The notes under the pieces were generated by a model, which saw nothing but the letters and a program-made list of their open reading frames with translations, was not told the DNA's origin and searched no databases. A stretch of 64,000 nucleotides of DNA, from NCBI RefSeq assembly GCF_017349075.1, contig NZ_JAFMOF010000004.1:806001-870000 (forward strand). Reading direction: 5' to 3'. The DNA comes from Streptomyces triculaminicus. Lineage in GTDB: Bacteria; Actinomycetota; Actinomycetes; Streptomycetales; Streptomycetaceae. Of this stretch, positions 6,134 through 12,929 are shown in pieces; positions within the stretch are counted from its first letter, which is position 1, and every line of letters starts with the position of its first letter. Both the position numbers and the translations under genes were made by a program.

Positions 6134-6970
6134 TCACCGCGCGATGATGAGCCACTCATCGCCGTCGGCCAGTGCGGGCGCGTGCGGCACGCCCTCCGGT
6201 TCGGCCCGCAGGATCGTCTGCTGGAGCCGCCGCAGTCCACCGGAGGGCTCCAGGCCGAGTTCGCGTATCAGGGCGCGGCGCAGGCGCTGGTAGGCCTCCA
6301 GGGCCTCGGTGCGCCGACCGGATCGGTGCAGCGCCAGCATGAACTGACCGTGCAGGGTCTCGTGGGTGGGATATCGGCTGACCAACACGGTCAGTTCGCC
6401 GAGTAACTCGCGGTGCCGCCCGAGTCGAAGGTCGGCCTCGATGCGCTGATCGAGGGCGCACAGCCGGGTCTCCTCCAGCCTCCGGGTCTCCACGGCGAGC
6501 TGCGCCCCGGTCTGGACGTCGGCGAGCGCGACGCCGTTCCACAGCGAGAGCGCCTTCTCCAACTGCCTTGCGGCGCCGGGAAGGTCGTTCGCGGCCATGG
6601 CCCGATAGCCCATGCCTGCGAGTCGCTCGAAGTCCCGGACATCGCTGCTGCCGCCGGAGCTGTTCAGCAGATAGCCGCCAGGCACGGTGACGAGCACGTC
6701 CTTGGCGGTACGGGGTTGGGCGCCCTCGGGGTCGCTCGCCAGGGCGGCGGTGATCAACTCGCGCAGCTGCAACACGTACTTCTGCAACGTGGCGCGCGCG
6801 CTGCGAGGCGGCTCCTGCCCCCAGAGCTCTTCGGTCAGCGCCGCCACGGACACGGTCTGGTCGGCGCGCAGGGCCAGCAACGCCAGCACCTGTCGCGGCT
6901 TGGGCGCCGACGGTGTGATCGAGACTCCGTTTTCCCGGACAGCCAGTCCGCCCAGCACAGAGATGTCCAT
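6134..6970 (-). CDS. SARP-family pathway activator with a TTA codon
   Basis: This 278-residue Streptomyces antibiotic regulatory protein has an N-terminal OmpR-like winged helix (about 1-100; LLALRADQTVSVAALTEELWG, then ATLQKYVLQLRE) and a C-terminal bacterial transcriptional activation domain (about 110-260, ending YQRLRRALIRELGLEPS). No ATPase domain follows, so it is the small SARP type. GGGGGAG lies 4 bases before the ATG at 6970. A leucine codon at 6404-6406 is TTA, so translation should depend on the bldA tRNA and on developmental state. Its position at the cluster edge, divergent from rmlA, suggests it switches on this polyketide pathway. SARPs bind direct repeats with 11-bp period; candidates lie at 10625-10680. 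Confidence 0.88.
   Translation of the reverse strand: MDISVLGGLAVRENGVSITPSAPKPRQVLALLALRADQTVSVAALTEELWGQEPPRSARATLQKYVLQLRELITAALASDPEGAQPRTAKDVLVTVPGGYLLNSSGGSSDVRDFERLAGMGYRAMAANDLPGAARQLEKALSLWNGVALADVQTGAQLAVETRRLEETRLCALDQRIEADLRLGRHRELLGELTVLVSRYPTHETLHGQFMLALHRSGRRTEALEAYQRLRRALIRELGLEPSGGLRRLQQTILRAEPEGVPHAPALADGDEWLIIAR
6404..6406 (-). promoter_or_regulatory. Rare TTA leucine codon in the SARP gene (bldA control point)
   Basis: The codons for RHRELLGEL read GAG TTA CTC at the E-L-L step, in frame with the stop at 6134. In Streptomyces TTA is read only by the bldA tRNA, which matures late, so pathway regulators with TTA are developmentally gated. Confidence 0.8.
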
Positions 6971-7049
6971 AGCGCTCCCCCTACGCACGCAAGAGCGAGC
7001 AGGCTCCCCCGGCCCCAAGCAGGTCGGTCGGCTCTTCGCGCATGAGTGC

Positions 7050-7080
7050 ATGTTAAAAGCAGTGCGAACGATCTTGTCAA
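7050..7080 (-). promoter_or_regulatory. SARP promoter, consensus -35 box
   Basis: On the minus strand a perfect TTGACA (7075-7080) is followed after 18-19 bases by TTAACA/TAACAT (7050-7056), a fair housekeeping-sigma promoter. Transcription would start near 7043, giving a leader of about 70 bases to the SARP ATG. Just upstream (7081-7115) are an interrupted palindrome (GGTTTATTC against GAATAAAAACC) and repeated TTGA elements, possible regulator sites. Confidence 0.5.
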
Positions 7081-7211
7081 GAATAAACCGTTCAACTGGT
7101 TTTTATTCAGTCAATGAAGAAGCCGACCTCACGCACTTTTATTTATTGCCAAATTGACCGAAAGTGCCCAACCGGGCATCCCGCCCGAGCGGCGTCAGCC
7201 AGCCGTGGCGT

Positions 7212-7253
7212 CTTAAAACCGACGCCTTAAAACCGGCGTCTCAAAATCATACG
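7212..7253. repeat. Three tandem 14-bp repeats upstream of rmlA
   Basis: CTTAAAACCGACGC (7212-7225), CTTAAAACCGGCGT (7226-7239) and CTCAAAATCATACG (7240-7253) lie head to tail with an exact 14-base period; the third copy is degenerate. The AT-rich cores stand out from the GC-rich background. They look like regulator-binding iterons. The 14-base period is not the usual 11-base SARP spacing. Confidence 0.55.
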
Positions 7254-7546
7254 TTCAGTCCACTTTGGGGTAGCGCAGACGGACAGCAGGGCCATCAGGG
7301 TGTGCGTGGCGTCGACCAGCGCCCGCAGGCCGTCGTCGGCGACTTCCGCCGCGGCGGTCACCCGCGGGACGCGGGCCGCGGCCTCCGGGTCAGCGCGGCC
7401 CCGGCCGGAGGCCATGCCGTACAGGGGTCGCGAGGTGGGGGTGGTAGGGGTTTGCGCGAGGACGGGGGATGCGTAGCTTCCGAGGTGGCTCGTCGTGGTG
7501 CCGGCCTTCGAAGTCCCGCCCGGCGCCACGTGGAGCCTGGTTGATT

Positions 7547-7583
7547 GCCCGGGCCGCGCCATCCCCCCCGTCGCGGCCCGGGC
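7547..7583 (+). promoter_or_regulatory. Stable hairpin in the rmlA leader
   Basis: GCCCGGGCCGCG (7547-7558) and CGCGGCCCGGGC (7572-7583) form a perfect 12-bp stem with a 13-base loop that includes a run of C. It ends 52 bases before the rmlA ATG and lacks a U-tract. If transcribed it may act as an attenuator or a 5' stabiliser. Confidence 0.45.
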
Positions 7584-7635
7584 ATTCCTGTCCCGATATC
7601 CGTGGGGGCTGAGACAGGGCGAGGACATCACGCGT

Positions 7636-8703
7636 ATGAAAGCACTCGTACTCGCAGGCGGTAAGGGCAGCAGATTGCTGCCCATCACCCACACCGCCCC
7701 GAAACAACTGGTTCCGGTGGCGAACAAGCCCGTGCTCTTCTACGGCATCGAGTCGCTGGTCGCCGCCGGAATCACGGACATCGGCATCATCGTGGGCTAC
7801 ACGGCGGACGAGATCCGCGAAGCCGTCGGGGACGGGAGCACCTTCGGCGCGGACGTCACGTACATCCAGCAGGGCAAACCCCTCGGTCTGGCTCATGCGG
7901 TTCTGGTGGCCCGTGACTATCTGGGCGACGACGACTTCGTCATGTACCTGGGCGACAACTTCATCGTCGGGGGCATCGAGAAACTGGTGGAAGGCTTCCG
8001 CGAGGAGCGGCCCGATGCCGACCTGATGCTGACGCGGGTGGAGGACCCCCGTGCGTTCGGCGTGGCCGAGCTGGACGACGACGGGCGGGTCGTACGCATC
8101 GAGGAGAAGCCCGCACATCCGGTCAGCGACCTGGCGGTGGCCGGGGTCTTCCTCTTCACGCCGGTGGTGCACGAGGCGGTCCGGGCCATCGAGCCGTCCG
8201 CGCGCGGGGAACTGGAGATCACCGATGCCGTGCAGTGGCTCATCGAGCAAGGCCGCAAGGTGCGGTCCACGCTGATCACCGGCTACTGGAAGGACACCGG
8301 GAACGTGTCCGACATGCTGGAGGTCAACCGGTCGGTGCTGGAGGGCCTGGAGCCGTGCATCGACGGGAAGGTGGACGCGGACAGCGAGATCATCGGCCGG
8401 GTGCGGGTGGAGCGAGGCGCCAGCGTCTCGGGCTCCCGGATCGTTGGGCCGGTCGTCATCGGCGCGGGGACCTCCGTCACCAACTCCTATGTGGGCCCCT
8501 CGACTTCGGTTGCCGAGAACTGTGTGATCAGCGGCAGCGAGGTCGAGTTCTCGATCATTCTGGAGGGGGCCTCCATCGAGGGCGTAGGCCGGATCGAGGC
8601 CTCGCTGATCGGAAGGCAGAGCCAGGTGACCCATGCCGGGCGGACACCCCGGGCCCACCGATTCGTCGTGGGCGACCACAGCAAGGTGCAGATCACGCCA
8701 TGA
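7636..8703 (+). CDS. rmlA: Glucose-1-phosphate thymidylyltransferase, long form
   Basis: The enzyme makes dTDP-glucose from dTTP and glucose-1-phosphate, the first step of 6-deoxysugar supply. The 355-residue protein opens with the nucleotidyltransferase signature LAGGKGSRLLPIT (about 7-19), followed by KQLVPVANKP and later EEKPAHP. The last 100 residues are hexapeptide-like repeats (IIGRVRVERGASVSGSRIVGPVVIG) forming a left-handed beta-helix, as in the long RmlA forms of antibiotic clusters. The ATG at 7636 follows GAGG by 11 bases. Its TGA overlaps the rmlB ATG (ATGA), so the two are translationally coupled. The product presumably feeds a sugar for the polyketide, but no later sugar-modifying gene is in view. 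Confidence 0.93.
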   Translation: MKALVLAGGKGSRLLPITHTAPKQLVPVANKPVLFYGIESLVAAGITDIGIIVGYTADEIREAVGDGSTFGADVTYIQQGKPLGLAHAVLVARDYLGDDDFVMYLGDNFIVGGIEKLVEGFREERPDADLMLTRVEDPRAFGVAELDDDGRVVRIEEKPAHPVSDLAVAGVFLFTPVVHEAVRAIEPSARGELEITDAVQWLIEQGRKVRSTLITGYWKDTGNVSDMLEVNRSVLEGLEPCIDGKVDADSEIIGRVRVERGASVSGSRIVGPVVIGAGTSVTNSYVGPSTSVAENCVISGSEVEFSIILEGASIEGVGRIEASLIGRQSQVTHAGRTPRAHRFVVGDHSKVQITP

Positions 8704-9677
8704 GAATTCTCGTCACGGGTGGGGCCGGCTTCATCGGTTCGTGCTTCGTCCGCCTGCTGCTCGGTCCCGAGGCCCCGGTGCGGGTCACCGGCGTCACGGT
8801 GCTCGACTCCCTCACGTATGCCGGAAACCGGACCAATCTGGCACCGGTGGTGAACGATCCCCGGCTGACGTTCGTACACGCAGACATCCGTGACACAGCG
8901 TCGGCCGGGGCCGCCGTGGCGGAAGCGGACGCGGTGGTGCACTTCGCCGCGGAGTCGCATGTGGACCGGTCCATCGAGGGGGCCGCCGACTTCGTCTCGA
9001 CGAACGTGCTCGGCACCCAGACGCTGCTCGACGCGGCTCTGCGACACGGGGGCCGGACCTTCCTGCACGTGTCCACCGACGAGGTCTACGGGTCGGTGTC
9101 GGAGGGGTCCTGGACCGAGCGGCATCCGCTGGCGCCGAACTCCCCCTATTCCGCCTCCAAGGCGTCCTCCGACTTGATCGCGCTCGCCTGCCACCGGACG
9201 CACGGGCTGGACGTACGGGTCACACGGTGTTCGAACAACTACGGACCGTACCAGTTCCCGGAGAAGGTCATCCCGCTGTTCACCACCCGACTGCTGGACG
9301 GGTACGACGTTCCGCTGTACGGGGACGGGCGCCACGTCCGGGACTGGCTGCACGTCGAGGACCACTGCCGGGCGCTGGCCGCCGTCCTGTGCGGCGGACG
9401 TGCGGGCGAGGTCTACAACATCGGCGGAGGAGCCGCGTTGACCAACCGCGAGTTGACGGAGCGTCTTCTCGACGCCTGCGGCGCGAGCTGGGACCGGGTG
9501 GTCCACGTGGCCGACCGCAAGGGGCACGACCTGCGGTACTCCGTGGACTCCCGGAAGATCCGGGAGGAGCTGGGGTGGACGCCCCGGCACTCGCTGGACA
9601 GCGGGCTCAAGGAGACCGTGGCCTGGTACCGGGACAACCGGGCGTGGTGGGAGCCGTTGCGGGCGGCCACCGTATAG
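8700..9677 (+). CDS. rmlB: dTDP-glucose 4,6-dehydratase
   Basis: The enzyme converts dTDP-glucose to dTDP-4-keto-6-deoxyglucose, the branch point for deoxysugars. The 325-residue protein is a typical extended SDR: GGAGFIG (7-13) binds NAD, STDEVYGS carries the Asp-Glu dehydratase residues, and YSASK (about Tyr150 with Lys four residues on) is the catalytic YxxxK. The length is normal for the family. The ATG overlaps the rmlA stop by 4 bases. A strong hairpin terminator follows at 9705-9752, so rmlA and rmlB form their own two-gene operon, separate from the minus-strand PKS operon. Confidence 0.93.
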   Translation: MRILVTGGAGFIGSCFVRLLLGPEAPVRVTGVTVLDSLTYAGNRTNLAPVVNDPRLTFVHADIRDTASAGAAVAEADAVVHFAAESHVDRSIEGAADFVSTNVLGTQTLLDAALRHGGRTFLHVSTDEVYGSVSEGSWTERHPLAPNSPYSASKASSDLIALACHRTHGLDVRVTRCSNNYGPYQFPEKVIPLFTTRLLDGYDVPLYGDGRHVRDWLHVEDHCRALAAVLCGGRAGEVYNIGGGAALTNRELTERLLDACGASWDRVVHVADRKGHDLRYSVDSRKIREELGWTPRHSLDSGLKETVAWYRDNRAWWEPLRAATV

Positions 9678-9704
9678 CGCCGCATCGGGCAACGTCGTGG
9701 AGAC

Positions 9705-9752
9705 GCCGAGGGCCGGTCCCCCCCTTGTCGCGGGGGGGCACCGGCCCTCGGC
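9705..9752. terminator. Strong bidirectional terminator hairpin
   Basis: A 13-bp perfect stem, GCCGAGGGCCGGT (9705-9717) with ACCGGCCCTCGGC (9740-9752), continues inward with seven C facing seven G. It separates rmlB (plus, ends 9677) from the converging thioesterase gene (minus, ends 9778) and can serve both. Confidence 0.8.
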
Positions 9753-9777
9753 TTGTGGGGGAACCGTACGGCGCCGG

Positions 9778-10542
9778 TCAGGCGACGCCTACGTCGAGCA
9801 GGTGGTCCGAGATCATCTTGATGATCGCAGCACGGTGGTGCAGCAGGTAGAAGTGACCGCCGTCGAAGATGTGGAAGTCGAACGGCCCCTCCGTGTGGTC
9901 GCCCCAGGAGCGGGCCTCGTCCACCGTGACCTTGGGGTCGTTGTCGCCGACCAGGCCGATCACCGGGCAGCGCAGCTTCTCACCGGGCTCGTAGACGTAC
10001 GTCTCCGCCGCCCGGTAGTCGGCGCGGATGGCGGGCAGCACCATCCGCAGGAGCTCCTCGTCGCCGAGCACGTGGGAGTCGGTTCCGCTCAGGGCCTTGA
10101 TCTCGGCGATGAGGCCGTCGTCACCGAGACGGTGGACGGCTTCGTTCCGCGGCCGCGACGGGGCGCGGCGGCCCGAGGCGAACAGGGCGGCCGGAACGAC
10201 GCCGTGCCGGCTCTCCAGACGGCGGGCCACCTCGAAGGCGAGGGTGGCCCCCATGCTGTGGCCGAACAGGGCCAGGGGCTGGTCGGTCCAGGGCTCCAGA
10301 GCCTTGGTGACCTCGTCGGCCAGGGCCTGGATGCTGGTGATGCCGGGTTCCCTACGGCGGTCCTGGCGGCCGGGGTACTGAACGGCTAGCACGTCGACGG
10401 GGTGCGGGACCGCACTTGCCATCGGGTAGTAGAAGCTCGCGGATCCGCCCGCGTGCGGCAGGCAGACAAGCCTGAGCTTACTGTCGTCGCGCGGATTGAA
10501 CCGTCGTATCCACAGCTCGTTCTCCTCATTCTTGCCGGTCAC
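9778..10542 (-). CDS. Type II (editing) thioesterase
   Basis: This 254-residue alpha/beta hydrolase belongs to the stand-alone thioesterases of PKS clusters (PikAV/TylO type). Motifs are LPHAGGSASFYYP near the N-terminus, the nucleophile elbow LFGHSMGA (about 93-100), and GGHFYLLHH near the C-terminus carrying the catalytic His. Such enzymes remove aberrant acyl groups from carrier proteins and restore stalled modules. The GTG at 10542 gives the usual family start (about 15 residues before RLVCLPHAGG). It is divergent from the crotonyl-CoA reductase gene across a 267-bp regulatory gap, and its 3' end faces the terminator shared with rmlB. Confidence 0.9.
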   Translation of the reverse strand: MTGKNEENELWIRRFNPRDDSKLRLVCLPHAGGSASFYYPMASAVPHPVDVLAVQYPGRQDRRREPGITSIQALADEVTKALEPWTDQPLALFGHSMGATLAFEVARRLESRHGVVPAALFASGRRAPSRPRNEAVHRLGDDGLIAEIKALSGTDSHVLGDEELLRMVLPAIRADYRAAETYVYEPGEKLRCPVIGLVGDNDPKVTVDEARSWGDHTEGPFDFHIFDGGHFYLLHHRAAIIKMISDHLLDVGVA

Positions 10543-10624
10543 GACAAGGGCCGTTCCTTCCTCGAAGCCGCCCCTTTTCAGGCGAGTGCACTAGGGCGAC
10601 GGTAGGCGCGCACCGGGGCCGCTC

Positions 10625-10680
10625 CCACCCCTAGTCGCCCCTTGACTCCCCTGCCGCACAAGGGTGGTTGAGGGGTGGTC
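10625..10680. promoter_or_regulatory. Two pairs of 11-bp direct repeats, possible SARP boxes
   Basis: Within the 267-bp gap between the divergent thioesterase and reductase genes, the minus strand reads TCAAGGGGCGA then CTAGGGGTGGG (10625-10646), and the plus strand reads CAAGGGTGGTT then GAGGGGTGGTC (10659-10680). Each pair has an exact 11-base period and a shared AGGGG-like core. SARPs bind heptamers spaced by 11 bases, so these may be targets of the cluster's SARP on both divergent promoters. Confidence 0.35.
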
Positions 10681-10809
10681 CGGGCTTTCTGGGGCGTACG
10701 GGGAGGGAGTAGGGGCTCCTTGCGCGGCGGGCCCGCTCTACGGTCGGGCGGATGCATGCCGAGCCGTACGCCGCTGCTCCCGCACCGGCGCCCCTCCGGA
10801 GGTCACCCC

Positions 10810-12156
10810 GTGAAAGAGATTCTGGACGCGATCCGGTCGGCGGACGCCACGTCCGCGGACTTCGCCGCCCTGGCGCTGCCCGAGTCCTACCGTGCCGTGA
10901 CGGTGCGCAAGGACGAGTCCGCCATGTTCGAGGGCCTCGCCACCTGTGACAAGGACCCGCGCAAGTCCCTGCACGTCGAGGAGGTGCCGCTGCCCGAACT
11001 GGGGCCAGGTGAGGCGCTCGTAGCCGTCATGGCCAGTTCGGTCAACTACAACTCCGTATGGAGTTCGATCTTCGAGCCGCTCCCGACGTTCGGATTCCTG
11101 GAGCGGTACGGAAGGTTGTCGCCGCTCACCAAGCGGCACGACCTGCCGTACCACGTCATCGGCTCCGACCTGGCGGGCGTCGTGCTGCGCACCGGGCCCG
11201 GCGTGAACGTCTGGAAGGCAGGCGACGAGGTCGTCGCGCACTGCCTCTCGGTCGAGCTGGAGTCCTCGGACGGCCACAACGACACGATGCTCGACCCGGA
11301 GCAGCGCATCTGGGGCTTCGAGACGAACTTCGGCGGGCTCGCGGAGATCGCACTGGTCAAGTCCAACCAGCTCATGCCGAAGCCGGACCACTTGAGCTGG
11401 GAGGAGGCGGCCGCTCCCGGGCTGGTCAACTCGACCGCGTACCGGCAGCTGGTCTCCCGCAACGGTGCCGGCATGAAGCAGGGCGACAACGTGCTGATCT
11501 GGGGTGCGAGCGGCGGACTGGGCTCGTACGCCACACAGTTGGCGCTCGCGGGCGGAGCGAACCCGGTCTGTGTCGTCTCCAGCGAGCAGAAGGCCGGCAT
11601 CTGCCGGGCCATGGGCGCCGAGGCGATCATCGACCGGAACGCCGAGGGCTACGCGTTCTGGAAGGACGAGGACACGCAGGACCCGCGGGAGTGGAAGCGG
11701 TTCGGTCAGCGCATCCGCGAGCTGACCGGCGGCGAGGACGTCGACATCGTCTTCGAACACCCGGGCCGGGAGACCTTCGGCGCGAGCGTGTACGTGACCC
11801 GCAAGGGCGGGACGATCGTCACCTGCGCGTCGACGTCCGGGTACAAGCACGAGTACGACAACCGCTACCTGTGGATGTCCCTCAAGAAGATCGTGGGCTC
11901 GCACTTCGCCAACTACCGCGAGGCCTGGGAGGCCAACCGCCTGGTCGTCAAGGGCAGGATCCACCCGACGCTCTCGCGGACGTACCGCCTGGAGGAGACC
12001 GGGCAGGCGGCGTACGACGTCCACCGCAACCTGCACCAGGGCAAGGTGGGGGTGCTGTGCCTGGCCCCCGAGGAGGGGCTCGGGATCCGGGACCCGGAGT
12101 TCCGCGAGAAGCACGTGACGGCGATCAACCGCTTCCGGCTGCCGCAGGAGGGCTGA
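10810..12156 (+). CDS. ccr: Crotonyl-CoA carboxylase/reductase
   Basis: The enzyme reductively carboxylates crotonyl-CoA to ethylmalonyl-CoA with NADPH and CO2, supplying C4 extender units. The 448-residue protein is a medium-chain dehydrogenase/reductase: a GroES-like N-terminal half (SSVNYNSVWSSIFEP), the cofactor loop GASGGLGSYATQLA (about 231-244), and the family-typical DPREWKRFGQRIRELTGG and VFEHPGRETFG segments. The GTG at 10810 is chosen because GGAGG sits 7 bases before it and VKEILDAI is the usual family N-terminus. A cluster-linked copy normally implies that at least one AT uses ethylmalonyl-CoA (or a longer alkylmalonyl unit); the divergent AT of PKS C module 2 is the best candidate in view. 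A hairpin at 12242-12273 ends the transcript. Confidence 0.93.
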   Translation: MKEILDAIRSADATSADFAALALPESYRAVTVRKDESAMFEGLATCDKDPRKSLHVEEVPLPELGPGEALVAVMASSVNYNSVWSSIFEPLPTFGFLERYGRLSPLTKRHDLPYHVIGSDLAGVVLRTGPGVNVWKAGDEVVAHCLSVELESSDGHNDTMLDPEQRIWGFETNFGGLAEIALVKSNQLMPKPDHLSWEEAAAPGLVNSTAYRQLVSRNGAGMKQGDNVLIWGASGGLGSYATQLALAGGANPVCVVSSEQKAGICRAMGAEAIIDRNAEGYAFWKDEDTQDPREWKRFGQRIRELTGGEDVDIVFEHPGRETFGASVYVTRKGGTIVTCASTSGYKHEYDNRYLWMSLKKIVGSHFANYREAWEANRLVVKGRIHPTLSRTYRLEETGQAAYDVHRNLHQGKVGVLCLAPEEGLGIRDPEFREKHVTAINRFRLPQEG

Positions 12157-12241
12157 GCCCGCCTCGGCCCTCCTGGCGTTCGGGCGTTCCGCCGTCCCGG
12201 GTCACCGGGCGCTCCCCGCGCCGTGCCCTTGCGACACGAGT

Positions 12242-12273
12242 GAGTGGCCGACCCCACGGGGGGCCGGCCACTC
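12242..12273. terminator. Terminator hairpin after ccr
   Basis: GAGTGGCCG (12242-12250) pairs perfectly with CGGCCACTC (12265-12273) around a 14-base loop, 85 bases past the ccr stop and 59 bases from the 3' end of the converging secreted-protein gene. It can serve both. Confidence 0.65.
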
Positions 12274-12331
12274 GTCCGGTTTGGAACGGTCCGTCAGACC
12301 GCTCCGGTCCGACTCAGCAGGTGAGTGCGGA

Positions 12332-12715
12332 TCAGATGTTCACCGGGACCGAACCGCTGACCGGGCCGAGCGGGGTCTGGACGGTGTACTTGATGGTGGC
12401 CGGGCCGCCGGTGAACGGGCCGCCCGTCCAGGTGCCGTTGACGCTGCCGATGGCGCCGCCCTTGAGGGTGATCTTGCCGGAACCGTAACCGTTGGAGCCG
12501 AAGGTGCCGGAGAAGGTGGCGCCGAAGGAGCCGAACGGGGTGGAGACCGTGCAGCTGCCGTTGACCGTGTTGCCCGAGGTCGAGGCGTTGCAGGGGCTGG
12601 CGGCGGCCGCCGCCTGCGGAGCCTGCGCGGGGGCGGCGAACGCCGGGCCGGCCAGCATGGCGGCGGCAGCAGCGGCGCCGACGCCGGCGAGGGCGACGCG
12701 GGAAGCGATCTTCAT
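12332..12715 (-). CDS. Small secreted protein of unknown function
   Basis: This 127-residue protein has a clear Sec signal peptide (MKIASRVALAGVG, an alanine-rich core, cleavage near AFA-A). The mature part is about 100 residues, rich in Gly, Ser and Thr, with two cysteines (in ASPCNAS and NGSCTVS) that could form one disulfide. The alternating polar pattern (FGSFGATFSGTFGSNGYGSGKITL) suggests a small beta-sandwich or beta-barrel. I know of no assigned function. A strong GGAGG (12723-12727) lies 7 bases before the ATG, and an 18-bp perfect palindrome lies just upstream. It interrupts the cluster between ccr and the P450 and may be an unrelated, well-expressed cell-surface or extracellular protein. 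Confidence 0.7.
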   Translation of the reverse strand: MKIASRVALAGVGAAAAAAMLAGPAFAAPAQAPQAAAAASPCNASTSGNTVNGSCTVSTPFGSFGATFSGTFGSNGYGSGKITLKGGAIGSVNGTWTGGPFTGGPATIKYTVQTPLGPVSGSVPVNI

Positions 12716-12736
12716 TATGGATCCTCCGTTGCATTT

Positions 12737-12754
12737 CGCAGCGAATTCGCTGCG
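12737..12754. promoter_or_regulatory. 18-bp perfect palindrome upstream of the secreted-protein gene
   Basis: CGCAGCGAATTCGCTGCG reads identically on both strands and lies 9 bases upstream of the GGAGG of the secreted-protein gene. It could be an operator for a dimeric regulator, or fold into a 5'-UTR hairpin controlling translation. Confidence 0.5.
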
Positions 12755-12849
12755 CCTTTCGCTTGCACGGGTAACTTTCGTCGAACGGCGGGGTGCTGAC
12801 CACCCCTGTTCAAGGAATCCGGACCCCTATTGACGCTAGGGGGCGGGAA

Positions 12850-12914
12850 ATAGAAAAACCGGCCCGATGCAGCCGGAATCCATCACCAATGAATTCCCGC
12901 CACATCGGCCGGTT
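12850..12914 (-). terminator. Rho-independent terminator of the PKS operon
   Basis: On the minus strand, AACCGGCCGATG (12903-12914) pairs with CATCGGGCCGGTT (12857-12869, one bulged base). It is followed directly by TTTTTCTATTT, a rare U-tract in this GC-rich genome. It begins 16 bases past the P450 stop, so it marks the 3' end of the long PKS-ABC-GT-P450 transcript. Confidence 0.75.
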
Positions 12915-12929
12915 CGCAAGGGGTAATTC

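Larger units (their letters stand above)
6971..7635. other. 665-bp divergent regulatory region between SARP and rmlA
   Basis: No gene is supported here; frames in this region lack family resemblance. The stretch 7040-7165 is unusually AT-rich for this genome and carries the SARP promoter. Positions 7212-7253 hold three 14-bp tandem repeats. Positions 7547-7583 form a 12-bp stem just upstream of rmlA. The remainder is unremarkable GC-rich sequence. Confidence 0.6.

Noticed and set aside
6687..7544. Plus-strand frames across the SARP promoter region
   Set aside because: They lack ribosome-binding sites and family motifs and run over the AT-rich promoter and tandem repeats.
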